From positions 5,580,001-5,644,000 of the forward strand of contig JAWUZG010000159.1 in NCBI GenBank assembly GCA_036785705.1: 64,000 bases of DNA, in the 5' to 3' direction. The stretch is from Acanthornis magna. Taxonomy: Eukaryota > Chordata > Aves > Passeriformes > Acanthizidae. Position 1 is the first letter of the stretch; each line of letters opens with the position of its first letter. This document shows, piece by piece, positions 36,570 to 46,945 of the stretch. The position numbers and the translations under genes are program-made. The notes beneath the pieces were generated by a model. The model had not been told where the DNA came from and searched no databases. It saw only the letters and a list, made by a program, of their open reading frames with translations.

Positions 36570-39365
36570 AGCTTTTCTCCCTGGTCATTCCCTGTGTTTC
36601 ACCCATCACTCTGTGCCCTGGCTTCATCCTCTGTTCTCTGAATAATCTTCTACCCTCTTTTTTTTATACTAAAATGACATGAAGGCCAATTTCTGCTGAT
36701 TATGAGATGATGCTGAGCTTTTCTTTGCCGAGGGCTCGCTGGTTGGCTCTGAAGCCATGGGTGGGCCCTGGTGGGACCCCAGCCCCAGCTCCGTGCTGCT
36801 CGTGGCTCTGCGCTGGGATCCAGGATGGGATTCCACACTCCTGCTCCTGGGAGGGGTGGCCCTGCAGGCAGAGCCAGGGCGAGGCTCCCGCAAGCTGTTG
36901 CCATTCCTGCTCACCCACCTGCTCTGCGCTGTGCTGGAATATCAGCCGGAGCCTTGGCTCTGCTGCCCCAGGCTGCAATGGGTGGTTTTTAATCCCTCTA
37001 TTCAGAGTGTTTCGAGGAACAGGAGGAGAAGCATACGGCATATGCTCACCTCGGCTCCCAGGAGGTGTGGGGAGCGTCCCAGCAGCTGCTGGGGTGATCC
37101 TTGTCCTCCTGCCCACTGCCACATCCGAAAGGTGTGCTCAGGGTGATGGAATCGCCCACGAGCAGGTGAGCTCCACGAGCAGGTGAGCTCCCCGAGCAGG
37201 TGAGCTCCACGAGCAGGGGGTGTCTCTTCCTCTCCTCAGCAGTCACAGGGACATGGGCAAGGGCATGGCAGGGCAGAGGGGTTGGAGGATGGACTCCATC
37301 CTCTCCCGGTTTTCCTTCAGTCAGATCAGCTCCACAGCGGTGTTAGGAGCACCTCAAAGGCACACGATCTCCCTCCACAGTCACCTTGGGGCTTTCGGGG
37401 TATGGGTGCCTTGGGTGCTTGGAATTTGTTGCATTAAGGACTCAGGTTTGACCGAAGCAGGTCTGTGGTGAGGTCTGGATGCAGCTTTGGCCCCAAAGCA
37501 CATGAGATATCTGCAGCAGCAGAGCAGGGGGAGCAGGCAGAGCGCTCAGCCACTGGGACCTGCCTCCTGGACCCTGCACCTCCCCATCCGTGCCCTTGTC
37601 ACCTTGTCACATCCATCCTTGATGTCCTGTCCCTGCTCATGGCCTGACCCTCACGCTGACCCTCTCCAGCCCACAGGAGCAGCAGCAGTGGCAGAGCTGG
37701 CACCTCCTCTTCTCCCTCCCCTTGTCCCTCCCGTGTCCCCTGTGCCCACCCTGCCCTGGCTGCTGTGCCCGCTCTGGGCACCATCTGCTGCCTCTGGGCT
37801 GTCTCATCTCACCAACTGTCGCTTGTCCTGGCTGAGGGGAAAATGCGCTCACGTTTTGCATCAAAGGACCCTCAGCCCTCTCTTTGTGGAGCAGCCGGGC
37901 TGTCGGAGAGGAGCCAAGCCGTTGGCACTCAGTAAGCAGCGAGCATTAATAAAAGCATTACAGTGAGGTTAGAGCCTCATTAAAGTACTGCTAACGAACC
38001 GTCTGCCTTGCAGAAGTATGAAATTTTAGTTAACACTTTCTCCTTCCAATTTTATGTATATTTAAATCCTTCTGGGCAGGCAATACTAATTTCTCCAGGC
38101 TACTACAGCATAAACAAAGCCCGTTTTAGAGGAGCTGCTCGGGAAGTGCCCTTGGGAGATGTCTCCAGCCTCATCAGACATGGAGCAGAACCTCTGTGTG
38201 GTCAGGGCAGTGTCCTGGGGCTCCCTGGACATAATCCCCAGCGCTTTGGGGTGCACAGCAGCCCTGGGGGCTGTGGGATGGAGGCAGGCTCCGGACACCA
38301 CTGCCCTCACTGTCAGCCCTGCCACGGCTGCTGGCACCCTGTGCCAGGTGTGTTTTGGGGACAGAGATCCCATGGCTCATGTGTGAGCGCTGCAGTGCCC
38401 CGAGGTCCAGAAGCAGCATCCGAGCCTTGCTGGTGGAGATCTCTGGGCCGGGGCTGGCGCTGATATGTCCTGGCCAAGCGTCCCCAGGAGCCAGCAGGGA
38501 TTTGTACAGGATGGGGTTTGCTCTGGGTGCCCCTCCACCCTCCTCAGCCTCTTAGGGTGGCTCCAGGTGGTGCCCCTGGCTCCCCCCGCTCCCCCCAGGC
38601 TGCTCAGCTCCGTGCCCATTGCGGCAGACACCCAACTGCCCGCGGAGAGCATTGTAAAGCAAATTAATTCTCCCCTGCGCCCAGGAATAGCCGTGCTCTC
38701 GGGAAGGCTTGGCAGCAGCAGTGAGGAAAGCAGCTGCCCCGAGACTCACAGCCCCTTTTTATTTCATTTGCCTGGTTTGGGCAGCATGTGAGGGGCACGT
38801 GAGCGGCAGTGCGGCTGGACACATGGCCACGGGGACATCTCGCTGGCCACACGGCTCAGGCCGCCCTGGCTGAGCTCACAGCCTCTCCTCCTGGGCCTCT
38901 CCTCTCACCTCAGACAGGTTTTTATTCTCCTGCTCACTCTGAATCAAACCCAGCGGTTTCACTGTCGAAGGATGGCATTTGATGGATGAATCCATCTCTT
39001 TTACCTTACAGGGCAAACATGGTGGTTTCGATAATAAATGCCACTTTCTTGAATGGAAACGACTGTTCCAAATGGCTTCTGCTAGGCTTAGCAGCCTGTT
39101 TGGAGGGTCTGCCCTGGGGAGAGGGTGTCGTGAGCACCAACTCGGTGTTGCATTGCTGTGTTTTGTGTTGCAGATATTGTGATATCGATGCAGCTGCAGG
39201 TTTATGCCAAGGATGTTTCCCCACTGCTCCCCGAACCCTGTGGGTCAGAGGGGCTGCACAGACACTCTGGGCTGTCCTGCCCGGGGCTGGCAGTGTCTCA
39301 GGCTGTGGGATCACCACAGCCTGGGGCAGTTCACGTCTCACTGCAAAATTTCCTCTTCATTTCAG
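36570..39365. other. GC-rich noncoding DNA, no gene recognised
   Basis: Composition shifts to GC-rich here and stays so for much of the remainder. Several open stretches of 130-160 codons on both strands (for example 36700-37186 and 37487-37966) overlap one another. They look like stop-poor GC-rich noise. A 17-bp tandem repeat at 37157 is listed separately. A plus-strand frame open from an ATG at 38986 runs into the candidate exon at 39366. Confidence 0.5.
37157..37218. repeat. 17-bp tandem repeat, 3.6 copies
   Basis: The unit CACGAGCAGGTGAGCTC repeats at 37157, 37174, 37191 (one change) and 37208 (partial). Each full unit contains CAG|GTGAG, so the array carries three donor-like sites in series on the plus strand. 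No matching upstream acceptor was found. Confidence 0.92.
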
Positions 39366-39462
39366 GCATTACGACGCAGATTTTCCTCTTCCAAAGGCCC
39401 CAGCTCTGCAGACACGCACTACCCTCGCTGCAGGGAAATTTGTAGGGTGTCTTGGGGCAAAG
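39366..39462 (+). other. Candidate exon, 97 nt, phase-matched to 39949
   Basis: A strong acceptor (TTTCCTCTTCATTTCAG) ends at 39365, and the donor GCAAAG|GTAAAA lies at 39463. Two frames are open. The frame HYDADFPLPKAPALQTRTTL and onward ends exactly on a codon boundary (GCA AAG). That same frame is open upstream to an ATG at 38986, so the segment could also be the end of a longer first coding exon. Joined to 39949-40060 the frame stays open. No protein family is recognised. Confidence 0.25.
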
Positions 39463-39948
39463 GTAAAATTAAAGTACATCAGTAAATGTTTGCAGGATCA
39501 GGACCTTATTCAGGCATAAACCAGGTAGCTCCAGCCAACAATAGAATTACCTAAGTATAAAATCCCATGTAAGCCAGTAAGATCAGCTCCAAACCTGCTA
39601 TGAATTTGCTTTTTGTTTCCGTGCCAAGAATATATCACTTCTAACTGCTGCAATCAGGGCTGGTCCTTTCAGGTTTTTTTTAAGTGCTTTTGGGCACGTT
39701 TATTTCCCATCACCAGCACTTCCACACGGAGCCTGACCCTCCTTCCCTGGGGCATGTCCCAGCCTGCTTCGCCCACAATAAATCGTCGCTATCAGAGAAT
39801 AATTTTTTTTTCTTTCCTGGCCGTTTTCATTACTGCATTCAGTAAACAAAGGGACAGCAGTGACGATCCAAACCCGTTCTTTTTATTTGCCTGGGAACAG
39901 TGTCAACTATTTGTTGGTCTTTTGTTGCTGTTTTTGTTCTCTTTTTAG
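39463..39948 (+). other. Possible intron between candidate exons
   Basis: It begins GTAAAA and ends in a T-rich tract with CTTTTTAG. It contains unique AT-rich sequence and no recognised feature. It is an intron only if the two flanking candidate exons are real. Confidence 0.22.
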
Positions 39949-40060
39949 CCGGTGACGGTTGGGACGGCGACTGTACCTGCGGGGGACACGAATTTGTCAC
40001 CTGGTGGCACTGGCAGTCAGCGAGGTGACCCTGAGGAGGACAAGGAGATGCTTGTGGAAG
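39949..40060 (+). other. Candidate exon, 112 nt, open acidic frame
   Basis: One of the best acceptors in the window (long T-rich tract ending GTTCTCTTTTTAG) ends at 39948. The donor GGAAG|GTACC lies at 40061. In phase 0 the frame is fully open: PVTVGTATVPAGDTNLSPGG, then a Gly/Ser/Gln stretch and an acidic end DPEEDKEMLVE. It enters in phase 0, as required after 39366-39462, and leaves with one spare base. No following exon with fitting phase was found, and no homologue is recognised. Confidence 0.27.
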
Positions 40061-43000
40061 GTACCAGGTCAAACCAAGGGTCCAGGGCACAGCGGTCCTT
40101 TCTGTCCCTCCCAAACAAGACGAGAACAGCCTGTGATGTTTTCCTGGTGGCTGTGTGTGCCTCAGTTTCCCCGGTCCTCAGTGCTCTGTTCTGAGATGGT
40201 GCCCCAAGACAAGAAATCTGGACTGAGCCAGGACGAGAGCAGTTCTCGGGAATGAGCTCCTCAGAACACCCGGGAGAAGGCAGGCAGGGGGAGATGGAGG
40301 TGAAAGAAAGAAGTGGAGGCTCTTTTAGCCTGAGGGTGAATTTCTGTGGCCTCTGCATCCCTGGGGACTGTGCAGCAGTGCAGGCAGCTCAGGCAGCTCC
40401 TGGCCTGGTCCCTTCCTAGCAGACACCAGGAGAAGCATCCTGGCTCCCATTGCATCCCCTCCTGTCCCTCCCACCCACAATAAGGCTCTCCAAAAACCCA
40501 GGCAGAGCCTCCCCTGCCCCATTCCATGGGACACTGCAGTCCCTGGGACAGCACCGTGAGGAGCAGGAATGGATTTTCCATGCTTTGGGCACTGGCGTGG
40601 GCTGGGGACACCCTGGTGCCATCAGAGCCACTTGTCACCCCTGGGCACTCAGGAACAGAGTGGGGGGAGCTGCTCTGCTGCCTCTGAACTCCTGTGCTGC
40701 AAACCAAACCCTGCACAGGAACATCCCCGGGAGCCATATGGTGTCCCCGAGGCTCTGATCGAGTGGAACAAAACCCCGAGCAGCCCAGCAGGTTGGACTG
40801 TGAGCCATGGTGAACCCAGGGGGCCTGTCCTGCCCTGCTCAGGGCCGTGCTGGTGTCTCCTGCCTGTGTCCAGCGGAGCTGCAGGTGGGACTGAGGGGTT
40901 TCATGTAGAGGAGGATGGCTTTGGGGTCAAGGGGAGCAAGTGGACAGAGCAGCATCTCATCTCAGGTGATGTTTGAGACACCCACCGGACGGCAGGTGGG
41001 TCAGGGCAGCTCGGGGATGTGTGGGTTTGAGCCTGAGCCAGGACAGCCACGATTCAAACCCATTCTCAGGGCTGAGGGCAGAGCTGCAGAGCCACCACGG
41101 ATGGCTGGAGAGGTCTGCCCTGAGCTCTGCTCCTTCGGGGGGATAAACAGCCCTGCAGCACTCAGGAGGAGGGGTACATATGGCTCTAGCCTCCTGGGGC
41201 CCACCAAAACAAGCCTCAGATCGACAGAGGCAAGAAAAATGACCCAGGAGAATTTCTCTGGGATTTTACCTTGCGCCTCACTTTGCAATTCTCTGAGTTT
41301 GCTGTGGACAGACACAGCCCAGGCTGGTGGGATCTCTAACTTTGTATTGAGCCTTGGCTGCCTGGTCTCCAGGCAGAGCCATGATCCTGCTGCCAGGCAG
41401 GCTCTGCCCTGCGCTGGAGGGGTGGGAAATCGTTTCCCTTGTGGGAAACACAGGCTGCAGGAGGGATGTGTGCCCTCCACCTGGAGCTGTGGGGGCTGCA
41501 GTGACTCACTGATATCAGGGGCTGCCCAGAAAGGACCTGTGGATGTTTAATTTTGCAAAGGCTTCTGGAGGTTTGCTCTATAATTACAGTTTAGTAAAAA
41601 AGCCAGATTTCAGAGGTCACTCTAAAAGAAAAAGGGAGGGATGATTGTTTCTGACTGGTCATGGATTAATTTCTTAATTGTGTACCCACAATGTGTTGTC
41701 ATGCAAAAAAGATCTAACCCTTACAAAAACTCCTTTCAAAATGAGTAACGGCAACATTTTTTCAGTCATTGTCTGAGAAGGCTGTAGCAGGACTGCTGGG
41801 ACTTCCCTTCTCCCCAGAATGATATTCTGGTACAATTAATGGACATTTGGACTCTGATAGCATTTGCTGCCATCCAGTTTCTCATGAAAACCCTCCTGAT
41901 GCCTCTCAGAACTTCACAAAGGTATGTAAGCTTTACTCCCCCACTTGCTCCCTCCCAGAAGGAGAGTGGGAACTGGAAAATTCCTCCAGTTTCTTGGCAG
42001 AGAGGCTGAGGTGATGTGGTTCTGCACAAAACAGGTCTCTGGCAGCAGTTTTATCTTCTTGCTGGGCTGGAAATCGTGACCTCAGCCATTGCGGCAGGTG
42101 CTCCCTGGAACACTCTGCAAGGAAATTTGTTTAAATAGCAATAGCATAATTTATACATCTGAAGCAGGAAAGTGTTAATCTGTCCCAGGGGCAAAACAAC
42201 AATTCTGTGAAACTTTCAGGGCTTTGCTTGGTTTTTCTGAACCCAGACAGGCTCTCGGATCTGTGCCTTGTGCTTGTCCATCACTGCCTGGAGAATGCCC
42301 AGCACAGAGAGGCCATTTCTGCTGATAATGGGAAAGTCAGTGTTTGGTCTTGCTGTCAACAGGTCTTAGCTTGGAGAGAAATCTCCACTAATCAGCTGCT
42401 TTGTGGCATTTTTACAGCAAGATAAAAGATGCCTGGAATTATTTGTTGGTCACCAAGCAAATGGTTTTACTGGTGAAATATTCCAGAGGCTGTTTAGAGT
42501 CTTGATTGACTAAAGTGCCAAAAACTTAGAACTCTCCATGCCCTCCCCAGATTGGGGGCTGGGATTGGAGATGGAGATGATGGAGATGATGGAGATGATG
42601 GAGATGATGGAGATGTAGATAAAGAAGGAGATGGAGCCACCTCCTGCAAGAGCTGCAGGGGTCACCTGGGGCTGAATGTGGGGAGAAGCTCATTTGTTAT
42701 GCAAATGTCTGCTTGAGCCTGGCGTAGACAGTGGAAAGCTCGAATTATTTTAAGCAGAGGACAAAAGTTCTCTCCATCCCCCTATCATCTTGGATCCTTG
42801 AAAAAACAAAACAAAACAGAAACCTCTGTGTGAACCATCTGACAATGATCAGCACTTGGCTTTTCTGGCAAGAGCTGGGCGTGCACAGGCGCATGGAGAT
42901 AGAACAATTAAGGGAAAAAATGGAATTGGAAGCAGCCAGGCTTTATGTTGTCTTGATGACAGCGTGAACTGATCATCCTGCAGCCTTATCTCCGTGAGCC

Positions 43001-45121
43001 TGCCAGGGACAGCAGAGCTGCAGGGCTGGGGCTCTCCTGGGGTGACACAGAGGTTCTTCTTTGCTGCCTGCCTTGGGGGCTGTGGCTCAGCCAGGGCTCT
43101 CTGGGCAAGGAGAGGAGCAGGGGTGGCTGTTTGGGATGCAGGAAGCCCTTTCAGGCCCAAAGTTTGAGCTGGGAGGGTGGCCCATGCAGGGAGGCACCCG
43201 TGCATGGCAGTGACCTTCCTGCGCTGGCCGGCGGCTGGAGCTCCCCGGCCACAGCTTTGCATGAGCAGATGTGCATTTCGTGCTGCTAGGAAAATGCTGT
43301 CAGTATTTACATAGCGGCCAGCGGCACCAGGGGGACAGAGCTGCGCCTTTTCCATGCTGCCATTCCTGCGGGGAGAGCAGCCAGAGCTGTGCCATGTGCT
43401 CCGCTGCTGGCACAGCCTGAGCCCTGCTGAGGGAACCTCCCTTTGTCACTTGGGGTCACTTCCAAGGATTCCCGCAGGGGTTTGCTCACAGGAAACCTGA
43501 CCCAAACACGTCAGGGCCGTGATCTGTGCTGCACCACTGCTCCCCAAAGCACAAGGGTCCCTGGGGCTTTACTGGTGTCGCTGAGGGAGGCTGTGCAGGC
43601 TGGGGAAAGCCCCAAGTCTAAACAACCCCCAAAAGCTCCATCCAGCCTGCAGAGCTGGGTTCGAGTCGCTGTGGGCTCTGCTGGCTCCTCAGCTAAGGAG
43701 CCCTTTGGCACAGGTGCCATTCCTGTGAGCTTGGGACTGTCCTGTCCCCATCCCTGCGGCACACAGGGGAGCAAGGGACACTTGGCCATTCTGTGAAGCA
43801 CTGGCATCACACTGTGCCGTGTGTGGTAGGGGATGAGGCACCGTGCTGGGGGTTCCTGGCCACATGCCACTGTCCCCCACCATCGCCCGCACCACAGGGT
43901 GGGAGCAAAAATCCTTGTTCCAGGGCCATGAGCTCAGCTGGAGTGGAAGCTATGGAGTAAAAGCTCAGCTGCTTTTACTATCATACAATAAATAAAAGGA
44001 TTAGTATTGTGATTAATTATGGCCTGATGGGCCATAACAGCCTGTGCTGTGACTGGATGAGACTGAAGGTGACACTGAGCTGGGGAGGCTCATGAGCACC
44101 TCCCAGGTACAGGGCAGAGAAAATGGAATTATTTTCCTTGGCAGGGCCAGGTGATGCTGGCAGGACTTCCTCAGAAACCCCAACACGTCTCTGCAGGGCC
44201 ACCTGCCCCAGCCAGGTGTGAGCCAGGTGCAGTGGAAGGGGCTGTGGCTTGTGGTGCAGTAACACCTGGACCATGGTTTCCCCTCTGTATAAAATGCTTC
44301 ATTTCCTCAGTGCAATGTCTGCACTGCAAAGTCTCCACTGTGATTCTTCAACACTTAAAAGAAGTTGCTCTCATGGGCATTTTTGAAATTGTTTGAAAAA
44401 TCTGTGTGGGCATTGCAGTGTTTGTTTTCTCTGATGACTATTTTTAATCTTGTTTTCCATTTAAAAAAAAAATCAAGACAGATACGAATTGAAGCTGCGC
44501 CTTTAAATATGATGTGATATTGGCTGCCCAAAACTAAACACAAAATAAGGGAGAGTTGGAGCCTGTGCCTAAAAGCTGGGAAAGGCTAAAGCATTGAATG
44601 CCACTCACTTGGCAGCACTGTGAGAGCCCAGGGACCACGGCCAGGGCACGGTGCTGGCCAGCTGGCACCAGAGGGGTTAAAGAAGCAGGGAACGAGCTGG
44701 AAGTGGCCCTTCAGGAGAAGATGCTGGCACCCCAGTCCTGCCCTTGGCACGCAGCCCGAGAGAGCCACCAGGGCACCCTGAAAGGCACACAGCAGCCCAG
44801 AGGCGATGGCAGCACCACGAGTGACAAAGGCAGCGAGGGATGGTTCGCTTTTCTGCCCCGTTGGTTTCCAGCGCTGGAGAGGAGCTGTGCAGGAGCTGCA
44901 CCCTCCCCCAGCTCCCTGGCCCGTCCTGGGGCTCTCTGCTTTTGTTCCTGTGCTGGGGACTCGGCCAAGTGGTGCTTGGCTGGAGCCAAAGGCTCCGAGA
45001 GGCTGAGAGGGCATGGTGCTCCCTGCAGCCAGCCAGGGACGGGATGGGGGCCCTGCAGCAGGGCCTGGGGGAGCCAGGGTGCCCCAAAAGCAGGGGCAGA
45101 GGCTTGCCCTGCAGTGCTGGC
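40061..45121. other. Noncoding, no gene recognised
   Basis: GC-rich segments alternate with AT-rich ones (41560-41760 and 44380-44580 are AT-rich). Open stretches reach 211 codons (40915-41550) without recognisable domains and with equally long antisense shadows. A (GGAGATGAT)n tract at 42565 is listed separately. Confidence 0.5.
42565..42618. repeat. (GGAGATGAT)n microsatellite
   Basis: About five near-perfect 9-bp GGAGATGAT units flanked by degenerate copies. Confidence 0.92.
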
Positions 45122-45371
45122 AGTGCCATGCCATGTTCAGTGCCATGCCATGTTCAGATCCGTGCCCTGTTCGGTGCCATGCCATGTTCAGTGCCATGTC
45201 ACTCTCAGTGCCATGTCATGCTCAGTGCCATGTCACTCTCAGTGCCATGCCATGCTCAGGGCCATGTCACGCTCAGGGCCATGTCATACTCAGGGCCATG
45301 TCACGCTCAGGGCCATGTCACTCTCTGGGCCATGTCACGCTCAGTGCCATGCTGTGCTCCGTGCTATGCTG
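45122..45371. repeat. 17-bp minisatellite, 14 copies plus partial
   Basis: Units of the form AGTGCCATGTCACTCTC follow one another at a constant 17-bp period from 45122. Variants are CATGCCATGTTC on the left and AGGGCCATGTCACGCTC on the right, so the array has subtypes and grew directionally. Because 17 is not a multiple of three and the unit lacks stops, open stretches of 315, 206 and 157 codons arise in the three plus frames. These are repeat artefacts. Confidence 0.95.
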
Positions 45372-45431
45372 CCTGCAGACCACGATGCTCCAGGACAGGA
45401 GCAGCTCTGCATGTCCTGCTCTGTATTTCAG

Positions 45432-45531
45432 GAACCCTCCTGCAGGGATGCTCCTGCTGAGGCCAGGGAGGGAGGATGGAGGATGACAGCATGTGGGAAA
45501 TGCAGCGGCACAGACCCTGACCAATGTCATG
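45432..45531 (+). other. Candidate exon, 100 nt, next to minisatellite
   Basis: The acceptor CTGCTCTGTATTTCAG ends at 45431, and the donor CATG|GTGAGT lies at 45532. One frame is open (EPSCRDAPAEAREGGWRMTA and 13 more residues, four cysteines in all). The 17-bp array sits immediately upstream, so the acceptor is in young, repeat-flanked DNA. No family is recognised. Confidence 0.17.
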
Positions 45532-45901
45532 GTGAGTTATTTTAAGATTTTTATCTTGCTACTCTTGGACAAAAATGTGGTGTGGAGCAGAGCTTATCAT
45601 GTGCAGTTTGCCACATGGGGCCGGTGAGGGGACAGTGGAGCTGATCACTGGGAACTGGGGCAGGGGACACAGAGCCAGGGGAGCAGCAGGGGTGTGTGCC
45701 ACGGGAGATGGGCATGGACAGGCAGGGTCTGACCCAGCCAGCAAAAACCAGGCATCTGAGCCAAAATCCAGGCCCGGGTCTGGATCAGGTGAGTGCCAGG
45801 CTTTGCTGCACTCTTGACTTCCTGCTGTCACCCAGGGTATGAGGATGGACCTCAGCTGGGACCTTGCCTGCCTCCCGTTTCCAAACTTTGGGTCTTCCTA
45901 G

Positions 45902-45986
45902 ACAGGTTTGATGGATCAGATGGGTGATGAGGCCCCCTTTCGCCATGGCTGTGTCCCAGGAGCACAAGGCATCGAGAGCAGAGGAG
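45902..45986 (+). other. Candidate exon, 85 nt
   Basis: The acceptor ending TTTGGGTCTTCCTAG at 45901 is followed by the donor GAGGAG|GTGAGT at 45987. One frame is open (TGLMDQMGDEAPFRHGCVPG and eight more residues). It could pair with 45432-45531 as a noncoding transcript; the coding phases do not match well. Confidence 0.14.
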
Positions 45987-46667
45987 GTGAGTGTGCCAGG
46001 GCGTGAGCCCTGTGGTTGCCACCACCCCCAGCTCCCTCTGGCTCCCTGGGGAGGGTTGGGGGTGCTGGGCTGGGCTGGGACACTGCAGCCAAACCCTGAG
46101 GGGTGAGGAGGTGCAGCTCTGCAAACACTCAAACCAGCAGCAGCACCCTGTGCTGCCAGAGCTGGGGGCTCTGTGAGTTATCACCCTCGCCCTTTCGGCT
46201 GCTGGGGCTGGAGATTAGGGAGCTGCCTCTTATCAATCCCCTGTCCCTGTCCCCGTGGGGCTCCCCTTTCACTCTTACTAGAGAAATGAGTGAGCCTGTT
46301 GTAGCCACCGTGCTGGGACCTGTGGGCAGGAGGCTCGGGCTGTGCTCAGTGGGTTGGGCTGGGGATTCTAAAGCATCTCTGCACAATGACCTGCAGCAGC
46401 CAGAACATGCTGCAGGCACCCACCAGGGCTGGGCTGTGCTGGAGCTCAGGGCCTTGCACATCCAGAGCTCACCATGTCTGATGAGGATGGGAAGAGCGGA
46501 TTCTGTGTGTGTGCAAGGGAGGAGAGGGGAAACCCAAGGTCCTCACATGTCCACAATCTCCAGAGCCTCACTTGCACAGAGACCCCCACACCTGCCCCCA
46601 AAACCATCGCCTGTGCACAAAGCTCTTGGCCAGCTCTCTGAACTTCGACCCAGCTCCTGTGTGTGTG

Positions 46668-46945
46668 CATCCATCCATCATCCATCCATCCATCCATCCA
46701 TCCATCTGTCTGTCTGTCCGTCTGTCCTTCCGTCCATCCATCCATCATCCATCCTTGTCCATCCCTCCATCCATGCATTCATCCACCCATCTATCCATCC
46801 ATCTATCCATCCATCCATCCATCATCCATCCATCCATAATCCATCCATCCACCCATCTATCCATCACTCCCTCATCCACCCATCCCTCCATCCATTCATC
46901 CATCCATCCATAATCCATCCCTCCATCCATCCCTCCTTCCATCCA
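46668..46945. repeat. (CCAT)n tetranucleotide tract with TCTG block
   Basis: About 280 bases of CCAT/ATCC units with a TCTG/TCCG interlude near 46706-46730 and scattered CCAC and CCCT variants. It translates to HPSI repeats in all plus frames, which explains the apparent 298- and 134-codon ORFs. Simple sequence. Confidence 0.96.

Noticed and set aside
45122..45371. CATG-containing units considered as p53 half-sites, since RBM38 is a p53 target
   Set aside because: The flanks do not fit RRRCWWGYYY (C in the third purine position, A in the last pyrimidine position), and the array is over 8 kb beyond the gene's 3' end.
44598..45545. 315-codon plus-strand ORF
   Set aside because: Its middle is the 17-bp minisatellite translated in a rotating frame; no domain or conserved composition outside it.
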